This document shows, piece after piece, positions 17,660-25,926 of a DNA stretch of 57,519 bases. Position 1 is the stretch's first letter, and each line of letters starts with the position of its first letter. A program made the position numbers and the translations under genes. The notes beneath the pieces are model-generated. The model was not told the DNA's origin. It did no database searches and worked only from the letters and a program-made list of their open reading frames with translations. The stretch is from Pseudofrankia coriaricola (GTDB taxonomy: Bacteria > Actinomycetota > Actinomycetes > Frankiales > Frankiaceae), in contig NZ_MBLO01000244.1 in the NCBI RefSeq assembly GCF_001854805.1, positions 1 through 57,519 on the forward strand, read 5' to 3'.

Positions 17660-18583
17660 TCACGGGCGGCCCGCGGGGCGGATCTGTGTGCTGGCGGAGA
17701 ACCGGACGGCGAGGCGTCCGTCGCCGACCGTGATCTCGCCCTCGGCGACTACGAACCGCCGGCCGCGATGGGTGACCTGGGCCGCGCTGCTCACCGGGCC
17801 GCCGCCCGCCGGCACGCCACGCACGTAGTTCACGAGGATGTCGAGCGGCAGGGCCTCGTCGTCCGGGCCGAGCAGGGTCGCGACAGCGTCCGCCACCGTG
17901 ATGTGGGCGAGCATGGCCAGGACGCCGCCGTGCACCGCGCCGAAGCTGTTCGCGACCGCCCTGGTCGGCCTGAGCTCGAGCTGGGCGCTACCGCGGCCGG
18001 CGGCGGCGCTGGTGACGCCGAGCAGTCGATGCGGGTCGGAAGGCTGTGCCTGGTTCGGGCCCTGTGTGGGGACGGTGGTGGGTGGCGCCGCCGTCGCGGG
18101 CGCGCGCCACGTCGTGCCGAGTGACCGCAGCGAGCAGATGGCCAGCAGCTCGCCCGCGGGGTCGACCAGCTCGGCGCGGGCCAGCGCCGCTGCGTCGCGG
18201 ACGGCGGTGAGTGTCGCCCTGCCTTCGACCCAGCCGGGCGCGGGCGGCGTGGGGCCGGCGAACTCCAGGCGCAGCTGGGCGCTGAGCACCGCTGTGGTGG
18301 GCGGGAGCCCGGTCGACGCCGCCGAACCACAGCACGCGTCGGCGACGATGGCCAGGGCACCGGCGAGGATCCGCCGGTCGGCGCCGAGCACCGCGGGGCT
18401 GGCAGGCATCCGGGCGACGCAGCGGCCGGCCTCGGCCTCGCGCACCTGCAGGCCAAGGGTCTCGTGGACGGGCAGCGCCGCGCCGCCTCGGCCCCGTCCC
18501 TTGCGCAGCCATTCCAGCTCCGCGGCGGCGCCGGGATCGCTCGCCGTGACGGGCGTGGTCATCGGATCACCGACGCGCGGCAC
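17660..18583 (-). CDS. tandem hotdog (PaaI-type) thioesterase
   Basis: A 307-residue protein made of two hotdog domains. The second half has the canonical helix SFGAVHGGVLAMLAHI with the HGG turn; in the first half the matching helix (ILAGALAIVADACCG) lacks the His-Gly-Gly, so one half may be only structural. Family members hydrolyse acyl-CoA thioesters and recycle CoA. The GTG start at 18583 is fixed by AAGGAGG four or five bases upstream. It lies between the FadH-like reductase and the amidohydrolase unit on the same strand, with its own AT-rich promoter region, and fits a pathway running through CoA thioesters. Confidence 0.85.
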   Translation of the reverse strand: MPRVGDPMTTPVTASDPGAAAELEWLRKGRGRGGAALPVHETLGLQVREAEAGRCVARMPASPAVLGADRRILAGALAIVADACCGSAASTGLPPTTAVLSAQLRLEFAGPTPPAPGWVEGRATLTAVRDAAALARAELVDPAGELLAICSLRSLGTTWRAPATAAPPTTVPTQGPNQAQPSDPHRLLGVTSAAAGRGSAQLELRPTRAVANSFGAVHGGVLAMLAHITVADAVATLLGPDDEALPLDILVNYVRGVPAGGGPVSSAAQVTHRGRRFVVAEGEITVGDGRLAVRFSASTQIRPAGRP

Positions 18584-18626
18584 CTTGTCCTCCTTGGCTC
18601 GTCCAGTCCTGGACGGAGGATACCTG

Positions 18627-18656
18627 AATTAGCTAAAAAATTGTTCTAAATAGAAC
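18627..18656. promoter_or_regulatory. AT-rich operator-like region with GTTCT-AAAT-AGAAC
   Basis: A perfect inverted repeat GTTCT-AAAT-AGAAC at 18643-18656 follows GAATTAGCTAAAAAATT. This unusually AT-rich patch is 44-73 bases upstream of the thioesterase start at 18583 and is a good candidate promoter/operator. Confidence 0.5.
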
Positions 18657-18779
18657 GTCTGGGTTGGCGGTGCCCGCGCGCGGCGCGACCCCCGACGGGG
18701 GAGACCTGGACGGGGGAGACGAGGCGGCGCTCCGCCGCCGCGCTGGCCGGCCTGCGCGGCGGCGTGCCGCGGCCGGCCG

Positions 18780-20816
18780 TCAAAGCGTGATTGCCAGGCG
18801 GGTGGCCTGGTCGATGGCGCGGACGGCGTCGAGTCCTTCGGCGTCGTCGGCGCCGCCGACCAGGTGGGCCCTGATGCCCCGGGCGGCGAGTGCCTGGTAG
18901 AGGCCGCGGTCGCTCTCCTGGCCGGCGCAGATGACGACGGTGTCGCAGGGATGGACGTGGGCCTGCCCGTCGACGGAGTAGTGCAGGCCGTCATCTTTGA
19001 TCGCGAGATAGCTGGCGCCGGTGATCTCGGCGACCCCGGCCCTGCTCAGGCGGCCGCGAAGGATCCACCCGGTGGATTTGCCCAGGCCGCGGCCGGTACG
19101 GCCGGCGTGCCGCTGGAACAGGGTGATCTCGCGAGCGGCCCTGCCCGCCGCCTGCGGGTCGGTGACGTCGCCGCGGCGACGGGCGTCCGGGTCCGCCACG
19201 CCCCAGTCCCGCAGGAACAGCTCCGGGTCCAGGGCGAGCTGGGGGTCGCCGACCAGGTAGTCGGCGGTGTCGAACCCGATGCCGCCGGCGCCGATGATGG
19301 CTACCCGCCGCCCAGGTGCCACCCGCCCGGTCAGCACGTCGGCGTAGGACACGACCTTGGGGTGGTCGAGGCCCGGGATGTCCGGCCGGCGCGGGGTGGC
19401 GCCGGTGGCCAGGACGATCTCGTCATATTCCTCGGCGGTGAGCTTGTCGGCGTCGACCGGCCGGCCGAGGCGCGGCGTGACGCCGAGGCGAGCGAGGCGG
19501 ACACGGTAGTAGCGGATGGCCTCGGCGAACTCCGCCTTGCCGGGGACAGCCTTGGCGAGGTTCCACTGGCCGCCGATCTCGTCCGCCGCGTCGTAGAGGG
19601 TGACCGCGTGGCCCCGTTCGGCCGCGGTGACGGCGCACGCCAGGCCAGCGGGCCCGGCGCCGACAATCCCGATCCGCCTGCGGACGGCGGGCGCGTCGGC
19701 CAGGAACTCGATCTCTCTCCCGGCGCGCGGGTTGACCATGCATGAGGCCGTGGCGTCCGTGAAGATCCTGTCCAGGCAGGCCTGGTTGCAGGCCACGCAG
19801 GTGTTGATCTCGTCGGAGCGTCCGGCGCGGACCTTGTGGGCGAAGTCGGGATCGGCCAGCAGGGGGCGGGCCATCGAGACCAAGTCGGCCGTACCGTCCG
19901 TGAGCAGCTTCTCGGCGACCTCCGGGTCGTTGATCCGATTGGACGCGATGACCGGCACCGTGACCGCGGACCTGACACGGCGCGTCGCGAAGGCCCACGC
20001 CGCGCGCGGGACGCTGGCGGCGATCGTCGGCACCGCCGACTCGTGCCAGCCGACGCCGGTGTCGAGGACGTCGGCGCCCGCGGCCTCGACCCGCCGGGCG
20101 AGCTCGGCGATCTCCTCGCCGGTCAGGCCGTCCTCGACGAGATCCACCGCGGAGATGCGGTAGATCAGGAGGAGGTCCTCGCCGACACGCTCGCGGACCC
20201 GGCGCACGGTCTCGACGGGGAGTCGCAGCCTGCCGTCGAGGTCGCCGCCGAACTCGTCGGCGCGGTCGTTCGTCCGCGGTGAGGTGAACTCGTTGATCAG
20301 GTAGCCCTCGGAGCCCATGACCTCGACGCCGTCGTAGCCGGCCTCGCGCGCCAGCTGGGCGGTGCGGGCGAACTGGTCGACGACCTCCCAGACCTGCGCG
20401 GTGTTCAGCGCCCGCGGGGCGTAACGGTTGATGCGGGCCTTTGTGGCGGACGGGCCCACGCAGCCGGGCACCTTGGCGTAGCGGCCCGCGTGCAGGATCT
20501 GCAGGGCGATCAGGCCGCCCGCGTCGTGGACCGCGCGGCACACCGCCCGATGCGGCTCGAGGTCGTGGTCGTCGTCGAGGACGCCGGACTCGGGATCCAT
20601 GCGGCCGTCCGGGTGGGGGGCGTAGCCACCGGTGAGGATGAGCCCGATCTCGCCGCGCGCCCTGGCCCCGTAGAACGCGGCCATCCGTTCCACCGGCCGG
20701 TCGAGGGTCTCCAGGCGGGTGTGCATCGCGCCCATGACCATGCGGTTGGGCAAGATGACCGGTCCCACGCGCAGCGGCGCCAGCAGGCGTGGGTAGGAGC
20801 GGGCGACGATCTTCAT
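18780..20816 (-). CDS. NADH:flavin oxidoreductase / 2,4-dienoyl-CoA reductase (FadH-like)
   Basis: A 678-residue three-part flavoprotein. It has an N-terminal Old Yellow Enzyme FMN barrel (about residues 1-340), a [4Fe-4S] site in CVACNQACLDRIF...C (C-x2-C-x3-C-x11-C), then FAD- and NAD(P)H-binding Rossmann folds with GIVGAGPAGLAC and AIIGAGGIGFD. This is the 2,4-dienoyl-CoA reductase/trimethylamine-dehydrogenase layout; electrons flow from NAD(P)H through FAD and the cluster to FMN and an unsaturated substrate. The start ATG 20816 has no clear ribosome site and lies 28 bases from the divergent acyl-CoA ligase start, so a very short or leaderless transcript is possible. The CoA context favours an enoyl- or dienoyl-CoA substrate. 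Confidence 0.88.
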   Translation of the reverse strand: MKIVARSYPRLLAPLRVGPVILPNRMVMGAMHTRLETLDRPVERMAAFYGARARGEIGLILTGGYAPHPDGRMDPESGVLDDDHDLEPHRAVCRAVHDAGGLIALQILHAGRYAKVPGCVGPSATKARINRYAPRALNTAQVWEVVDQFARTAQLAREAGYDGVEVMGSEGYLINEFTSPRTNDRADEFGGDLDGRLRLPVETVRRVRERVGEDLLLIYRISAVDLVEDGLTGEEIAELARRVEAAGADVLDTGVGWHESAVPTIAASVPRAAWAFATRRVRSAVTVPVIASNRINDPEVAEKLLTDGTADLVSMARPLLADPDFAHKVRAGRSDEINTCVACNQACLDRIFTDATASCMVNPRAGREIEFLADAPAVRRRIGIVGAGPAGLACAVTAAERGHAVTLYDAADEIGGQWNLAKAVPGKAEFAEAIRYYRVRLARLGVTPRLGRPVDADKLTAEEYDEIVLATGATPRRPDIPGLDHPKVVSYADVLTGRVAPGRRVAIIGAGGIGFDTADYLVGDPQLALDPELFLRDWGVADPDARRRGDVTDPQAAGRAAREITLFQRHAGRTGRGLGKSTGWILRGRLSRAGVAEITGASYLAIKDDGLHYSVDGQAHVHPCDTVVICAGQESDRGLYQALAARGIRAHLVGGADDAEGLDAVRAIDQATRLAITL

Positions 20817-20820
20817 ATAG

Positions 20821-20835
20821 ATAACTTAATGTTAT
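20821..20835. promoter_or_regulatory. ATAAC-N5-GTTAT palindrome between divergent catabolic genes
   Basis: ATAACTTAATGTTAT is an inverted repeat filling half of the 28-base gap between the fadH-like gene (start 20816) and the acyl-CoA ligase (start 20845). A protein bound here would cover both starts, so one site could control both genes. Confidence 0.55.
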
Positions 20836-20844
20836 TATTGTGGA

Positions 20845-22341
20845 GTGTCGAGCGTAGATCGTCACGGTGGCCGGCCGGCAACCCAGGTGGACGTGCGCGA
20901 GGGAACCTGGTCGGCGCTGGTCGCTGGAGCCGTGTCGGGAGCCCAGGAGGCGGTTGTCGGTACCGCCAACCGGTGGAGTCGCGGGGACCTCGCGGACCGG
21001 GTGGGCGGCGTCGGCGCCTGGCTGACCGGCCTGGCGCTTCCGCGGGGCCGGCCGGTTCCCGCCCTGGTCGCGGACACCGGCCCCGCGCTGGCGCTCGTCA
21101 TCGCCGGCGCGGCGATCGGACGGCCGATCGCGCCGCTCGGCTCTCGGCTGACTGTCGCGGAGCTCGCCGCCATGGCCCGAGGCCTGGGCGGTGGGGTGCT
21201 GCTTGCCGAGGCCTGCTTCGCGCCGCTAGCCGCCGAGGTCGCGTGGGCCACCGGCAGCCAGCTTGTGGTGCTGCCGGACCCGTTGCCGGTCGGCGGCCCG
21301 CGACTGCCCGCCCCGGAGGCCGACGACGTGGCCATGGTTCTGCACACCTCAGGCACGACCGGCGCGCCTAAAGCCATCGCCTACCGGCAGCGAGCACTCG
21401 CCGCCCGCGTCCGGGCCTACCAGTCCGTCGTGCAGCTCGGTCCTGGGGACGTGTTCGTCACGGCGGCCGGGTTCCACCACATCGCCGGGCTGGGCAACCT
21501 TGCCGTGGCGGTGGCCGCGGGCGCGACCGTGGTCTCGTTTCTGGCCTTCTCCATCGACGCCTGGCGGGCGCTCACACCGCTGGGCGTGACCCACGCACTG
21601 CTCGTCCCCACCATGATCGAGATGCTCCTGGCCGCCGACGCGCTGGCCCTGCCCGCGCTGCGTTGGGTGCAGTACGGAGCGGCCCCGATCCATCCCGACA
21701 CGCTCCGCGCGGCACTCGCGGCTCTGCCCGGTGTACGGCTGGCCAATCTGTTCGGCCAGACCGAGGGCTCGCCCCTGTGCGTGCTGACGGCCGACGACCA
21801 CCATGCCGCCATCACCGGCCGCCCAGAGCTGCTCTCGTCCGTGGGCCGGGCCGCTCCCGGCGTCGCGCTGCGTGTCGAGGGCGCCGGCGCGGACGGCGTC
21901 GGCGAGCTGTGCGCGCGTGGCGACCACGTGTTCGCCCCTGGCAGGGACGGCTGGCTGCGCACCGGCGACCTGGCGCGCATCGAGCCCGGTGGCTACGTCT
22001 ACCTCGCAGGCCGGACCGGGGACACGATCAACCGCGGCGGTGAGAACGTCCGCCCGCTGGAGGTCGAGACCCTGCTGCGCAGCCATCCCGCGGTCGCGGA
22101 CGCGGCCGTCGCGGGCGTGCCCGACCGACGCCTCGGGGAGGAGGTCGCCGCCTGGGTCGTGCCCGCCGACGAGAGCAGCCCGCCGAGCGAGGAAGAGTTG
22201 ACCGGCTATCTGCGGGCTCGGCTCGCCGGGTTCAAGGTGCCCCGACGCTGGGCTTTCGTCGAGTCCCTGCCCCGCGGCGCCGCGGGCAAGCTGTCGCGCC
22301 GAGCCCTGGCCGAGACATCTGTGCCCGCGCAGGGTGACTGA
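20845..22341 (+). CDS. class I adenylate-forming enzyme, acyl-CoA ligase
   Basis: A 498-residue AMP-binding protein. The P-loop motif is MVLHTSGTTGAPKAIAY near residue 165. GYVYLAGRTGDTINRGGENV is the hinge and core motif, and the C-terminal catalytic lysine is in GAAGKLSRR. The enzyme activates a carboxylic acid with ATP to the acyl-adenylate and then to the CoA thioester. The GTG start at 20845 is close to the divergent fadH-like gene and lacks a well-spaced ribosome site, so a start a few codons later is possible. With the thioesterase and dienoyl-CoA reductase it defines a CoA-dependent branch of the catabolic block. Acid substrate unknown. Confidence 0.88.
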   Translation: MSSVDRHGGRPATQVDVREGTWSALVAGAVSGAQEAVVGTANRWSRGDLADRVGGVGAWLTGLALPRGRPVPALVADTGPALALVIAGAAIGRPIAPLGSRLTVAELAAMARGLGGGVLLAEACFAPLAAEVAWATGSQLVVLPDPLPVGGPRLPAPEADDVAMVLHTSGTTGAPKAIAYRQRALAARVRAYQSVVQLGPGDVFVTAAGFHHIAGLGNLAVAVAAGATVVSFLAFSIDAWRALTPLGVTHALLVPTMIEMLLAADALALPALRWVQYGAAPIHPDTLRAALAALPGVRLANLFGQTEGSPLCVLTADDHHAAITGRPELLSSVGRAAPGVALRVEGAGADGVGELCARGDHVFAPGRDGWLRTGDLARIEPGGYVYLAGRTGDTINRGGENVRPLEVETLLRSHPAVADAAVAGVPDRRLGEEVAAWVVPADESSPPSEEELTGYLRARLAGFKVPRRWAFVESLPRGAAGKLSRRALAETSVPAQGD

Positions 22342-22359
22342 GCACCACCGGCCGCACCG

Positions 22360-22640
22360 ACACGGGGCTTGCGGATCGCGCGGGAGCTGTACGCCTTGTC
22401 AGCCAGGACATGATCGAGTCGGGTTCAGGGTCGTCCCGGCCTGTCGCGACGGATGCTGATCCCGGCCATGGCCTGCTCGAACTGGGGCGAGTCGTTCACC
22501 TTGCCCGCCGTCAGCACGACGGACAGCGGCCGGCCCTGCCCGTCGCAGGCCAGGTGGATTTTGCTCGTCAGTCCGGCCGCAGCGGGCGGGCGTCTGCCAC
22601 CGCCTCCTTGAGCAGCGGCCGTCTTGGCTCGACCCACGCC
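22360..22640 (-). mobile_element. IS5-family transposase remnant
   Basis: The minus strand encodes GLTSKIHLACDGQGRPLSVV and then LTAGKVNDSPQFEQ, the well-known DDE-region block of IS5/IS1182-like transposases in actinomycetes. After a frameshift near 22430 it continues with LDHVLADKAYSSRAIR, the next conserved block. Both ends of the gene are absent and no terminal inverted repeats are visible. It is a dead fragment lying exactly between the two halves of the catabolic block (acyl-CoA ligase and second amidohydrolase pair). Confidence 0.85.
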
Positions 22641-22723
22641 GGGTTGACCGCCATAGTGCTCCAGGTCACTATGAAGCTCAACATTGAGGTCGATGTCGAG
22701 CTTGGAAGGCGCGTGATGGTTGG

Positions 22724-24448
22724 ATGCCGCCCTACGACCTGGTGATCAAAGGTGGAACGGTCATCGACGGCTTACAGACCCCTCGTTACAAGGCCGACGT
22801 AGCCATCGCCGGCGGCCGGATCGTCCAGATCGGCAGGATCAGCGCGAGCGACGGCGCCGAGGTGGTCGACGCGTCCGGCAAGGTTGTCGCGCCCGGCTTC
22901 GTCGACCTGCACACGCACTACGACAGCCAGCTGTTCTGGGACCCGTGGTGCACGATGTCCGGCTGGCACGGCGTCACCAGCGTGGTGATCGGCAACTGCG
23001 GCTTCGGCTTCGCGCCCTGCAAGCCCACCGACCGCGAGCGGGCCATGCTGAGCCTGTCCCGCAACGAGGCCGTGCCGATGGAGACGATGAGGGTCGGCAT
23101 GCCGTGGGACTGGGAGACCTTCCCGGAGTTCCTCGACAGCGTCGGCCGGGCGCCCAAGGGCGTCAACGTCATGTCGTTCGTACCGCTCTCGCCGCTGTAC
23201 GGCTATGTGGTGGGTCTTGACGAGGCCAAGAGCCGGGCGGTGACCGACGACGAGCTGCGACGCATGTGTGAACTGCTCGTGCAGGCGATGGAGGCCGGCG
23301 CCTGCGGGCTGTCCGCGCAGATCCTCGGTGACGTCGGCAACGTCCAGCTTGACTACGACGGCACGCCCATGGTGACCGACCTGATGAGCGAGCGCGACCT
23401 GCGGGCGTTCTGCCAGGCGCTGGGCTCGCTGGGCCGGGGCGTGGCCCAGGTGACCGCCCCGCTGGAGACGGCGGCCTTCATGGCGCGCGAGAGCGGCCGG
23501 CCGATCATCTGGAACGCCCTGCTCGCCGACGGCGCGCTCAACCAGCACGGCGGCCAGCAGCTGTCGCACCAGGAGGCGCTCGCCCGTCTGGTCGAGCTGA
23601 ACGAGGGCGAGGGCGTCCGCGTCTTCGCCCAGGCCCTCACCACCAACTTCGCCTCCGAGTTCACATTCGAGGAGTACAACCTCGCCGACGCGATTCCGTG
23701 TTGGAAGGAGGCTCTGCTCGGCACGGTCGCCGAGAAGCGGGTGAAGCTCGCCGACCCCGCGCGGCGCGCGGCGATGAAGGAGATCCACGAGCAGCGCGGC
23801 GGCCTGTTCGGCGCCGGCTACCCGCTCGACCAGATCAAGGTCCACTGGATCTCCAGCGATGTCGCCCGGGCCAGGGAGCTCAAGGAGACCTACGAGGGCT
23901 ACACAGTCGGCGAGATCGCCGCGCGTGAGGGCAAGCACCCGATCGACGCGATGCTCGACGTGGCCGTCGCGGGCGAGCTGCGCGTCGGATTCGCCACGCC
24001 GCTGCTGGAGACCCCGCCGGAGTCGATGCGCGAGATCGCGAACTGCCCGGTCGCGCTGCCCGGTGTCAGCGACGGCGGCGCCCACACCAAGTTCGTGACG
24101 ACCGCGCGGTACCCGAGCGAGCTGCTCGGGCTGTGGGTCCGCGAGCACGAGATCATGACGCTGGAGCAGGCGCACTGGCGGCTGTCCGCCTACCCGGCGG
24201 CGGCCGCGGGCCTGAAGGGCCGAGGCTTCCTCGCCGAGGGGGTGCCGGCGGACGTGATCGTGTACGACCCGGAGACGGTCGACAGCCTGCCCGCCGAGCG
24301 CCTCTGGGACTACCCGGCCGGTGAATGGCGCCTCGTTCAGAAGGCCAAAGGCTACGACCGGATTATCGTCAACGGGAAGACCACCTTCATCGACGGCGAG
24401 TGCACGAAGGCGACTCCAGGCCGGCTTCTTCGCCACGGCACGGACTGA
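22724..24448 (+). CDS. amidohydrolase family 3 protein (N-acyl-D-amino-acid deacylase-like), paralogue
   Basis: A 574-residue paralogue of the protein at 15720. It begins MPPYDLVIKGGTVIDGLQTP, carries HTH in GFVDLHTHYDSQLFWDP, then GNCGFGFAPC, and ends the barrel with GVSDGGAHTKF containing the last metal Asp. The start is ATG 22724 with GGAAGG about 13 bases upstream. It is followed after 15 bases by an amidohydrolase-2 gene, so the two are one unit. Alignable blocks with the 15720 protein include the HTH and GNCGF regions, but the middle differs, which suggests related but not identical substrates. Confidence 0.9.
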   Translation: MPPYDLVIKGGTVIDGLQTPRYKADVAIAGGRIVQIGRISASDGAEVVDASGKVVAPGFVDLHTHYDSQLFWDPWCTMSGWHGVTSVVIGNCGFGFAPCKPTDRERAMLSLSRNEAVPMETMRVGMPWDWETFPEFLDSVGRAPKGVNVMSFVPLSPLYGYVVGLDEAKSRAVTDDELRRMCELLVQAMEAGACGLSAQILGDVGNVQLDYDGTPMVTDLMSERDLRAFCQALGSLGRGVAQVTAPLETAAFMARESGRPIIWNALLADGALNQHGGQQLSHQEALARLVELNEGEGVRVFAQALTTNFASEFTFEEYNLADAIPCWKEALLGTVAEKRVKLADPARRAAMKEIHEQRGGLFGAGYPLDQIKVHWISSDVARARELKETYEGYTVGEIAAREGKHPIDAMLDVAVAGELRVGFATPLLETPPESMREIANCPVALPGVSDGGAHTKFVTTARYPSELLGLWVREHEIMTLEQAHWRLSAYPAAAAGLKGRGFLAEGVPADVIVYDPETVDSLPAERLWDYPAGEWRLVQKAKGYDRIIVNGKTTFIDGECTKATPGRLLRHGTD

Positions 24449-24463
24449 GCGCAGGAACGAGAC

Positions 24464-25759
24464 GTGATGGCAGACAACGATGCCTCTCCGTTAGTGATCC
24501 TGGGGACAACGGCCGCCGGGTGTGCGAAGGAAGATCATTTTCGCACACCCTTTGGCCCACTAGAGACCGTGTTCGACGCGGACAACCACTACTGGGAGTC
24601 GAGCGACGCGTTCACCCGGCATCGCGACCCCGCGTTCGCCGATCGGGGCCTGCGGGTCGTCGAGGTAGACGGCGCTCTCCGGTACTTCGTCGGCGACCGG
24701 CCGCATCCGATTCTGCCAGGGCCGGGGGACGCGCACCCGCGGCCGCGGCCCGGTGCCCTGTACGACTACTTCAGCGGCCGTTCCGACAAGGGCTCGGTCG
24801 GCGCGGAGCTGGCCTGCGAGGTGCCCGCCGAGCATCCCGAGTGGTTCAACCGGGACGCGCGGCTGGCGTGCATGGACGTGCAGGGCGTGCAGGCGGCATG
24901 GATGTTCCCGTCGCACGCCGTCTGCCTCGAGGGGCCGATGCAGCCCGACATCGAGGCGTCGCTGGAGGTGCTGCGGGCCTTCAACCGCTGGCTCGAGGAG
25001 GACTGGGGGTTCGCCTACCAGAACCGGATCTTCGGGGTCCCGTACCTATCGCTGTCGGACGTCGACGGCGCGGTCGCGGAGCTGGACTGGTGCCTGGACC
25101 GCGGCGCTCGGGTCGTGAGCATCCGCAACGGGCCGGCGTTCACCCCGGACGGCACCCGATCGCCAGCCGACCCGATGTTCGACCGGTTCTGGGCGCGCGT
25201 CCAGGACGCCGGCGTCGTGGTGGCGCCGCACGCCGGCTTCGATGACGGCTACCGCGAGGTCGAGGCGGCGGTCGCGCGCGCCTGGGGCTACGGTGCCGCC
25301 CAGCGCCAGGGCGACACGAACGCGATCACGCTGAGCGAGCCGTTCGTGAACATGCTGATGAAGCACCGGCTCGTCCAGGACTTCGCGGCCGCCCTTGTGG
25401 CCCACGGCCTGTTCGACCGGTTCCCGGGCGTTCGCGTGGCCTATATCGAGAACGGCGGAACCTGGGTCGGGCCGCTGCTGCATGGCCTCGAACTGCTGGC
25501 CGCCCAGAACCCGGGCATGTTCCAGGACTCGCCGGTCGACCAGTTCATCGAGCACTGCTGGGTCGCGCCGTTCGTCGAGGACAACGTCGAGGAACTGGCC
25601 GTGCACCTGCCGGTCGAGCGGATCCTGTTCGGCTCGGACTGGCCGCACGCCGAAGGACTCGGCGCGCCGAAGGACTTCCTGGCCGCACTGGCCGGGTTCG
25701 CGCCCGAAGCCCAGCGTCGGATCATGGTCGACAACGCCCGGGAACTGACCTTCGGCTGA
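24464..25759 (+). CDS. metal-dependent amidohydrolase, family 2, paralogue
   Basis: A 431-residue family-2 amidohydrolase. The metal entry motif is FDADNHYWESSDAF, VVAPHAG and IENGGTWVGPLL follow in the barrel, and FGSDWPHAEGLGAPKDFL closes it with the catalytic Asp. It resembles the 13691-14860 protein but is longer at the N-terminus, which contains a 30-residue lead. GTG 24464 and ATG 24467 are both plausible starts after AGGA. It is co-transcribed with the family-3 hydrolase 15 bases upstream; a strong hairpin follows the gene. Confidence 0.88.
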   Translation: MMADNDASPLVILGTTAAGCAKEDHFRTPFGPLETVFDADNHYWESSDAFTRHRDPAFADRGLRVVEVDGALRYFVGDRPHPILPGPGDAHPRPRPGALYDYFSGRSDKGSVGAELACEVPAEHPEWFNRDARLACMDVQGVQAAWMFPSHAVCLEGPMQPDIEASLEVLRAFNRWLEEDWGFAYQNRIFGVPYLSLSDVDGAVAELDWCLDRGARVVSIRNGPAFTPDGTRSPADPMFDRFWARVQDAGVVVAPHAGFDDGYREVEAAVARAWGYGAAQRQGDTNAITLSEPFVNMLMKHRLVQDFAAALVAHGLFDRFPGVRVAYIENGGTWVGPLLHGLELLAAQNPGMFQDSPVDQFIEHCWVAPFVEDNVEELAVHLPVERILFGSDWPHAEGLGAPKDFLAALAGFAPEAQRRIMVDNARELTFG

Positions 25760-25766
25760 CACTGGG

Positions 25767-25840
25767 CACCGACGCCACCAGTCCGCACCGACGCCACCAG
25801 TCCGCACTGATCCACCAGTCCGCACTGATCCACCGATCCG
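25767..25840. repeat. short tandem repeats after the amidohydrolase gene
   Basis: Two identical 19-base units (CACCGACGCCACCAGTCCG at 25767 and 25786) are followed by two related 18-base units (CACTGATCCACCAGTCCG at 25805, CACTGATCCACCGATCCG at 25823). They lie in the untranslated spacer before the terminator. Confidence 0.85.
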
Positions 25841-25860
25841 CGCCGACCTGCACCGAACCT

Positions 25861-25895
25861 CGGCCCGTTCCCTGGCACCGCCGAGGAACGGGCCG
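25861..25895 (+). terminator. hairpin terminator of the amidohydrolase unit
   Basis: CGGCCCGTTCC and GGAACGGGCCG form a perfect 11-base stem around a 13-base loop, followed by a mixed T-rich stretch (ATTTCACCGCCCTTTTCC). It lies between the amidohydrolase and the lipoprotein gene. Confidence 0.7.
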
Positions 25896-25926
25896 ATTTC
25901 ACCGCCCTTTTCCTTACCTGACCGAA

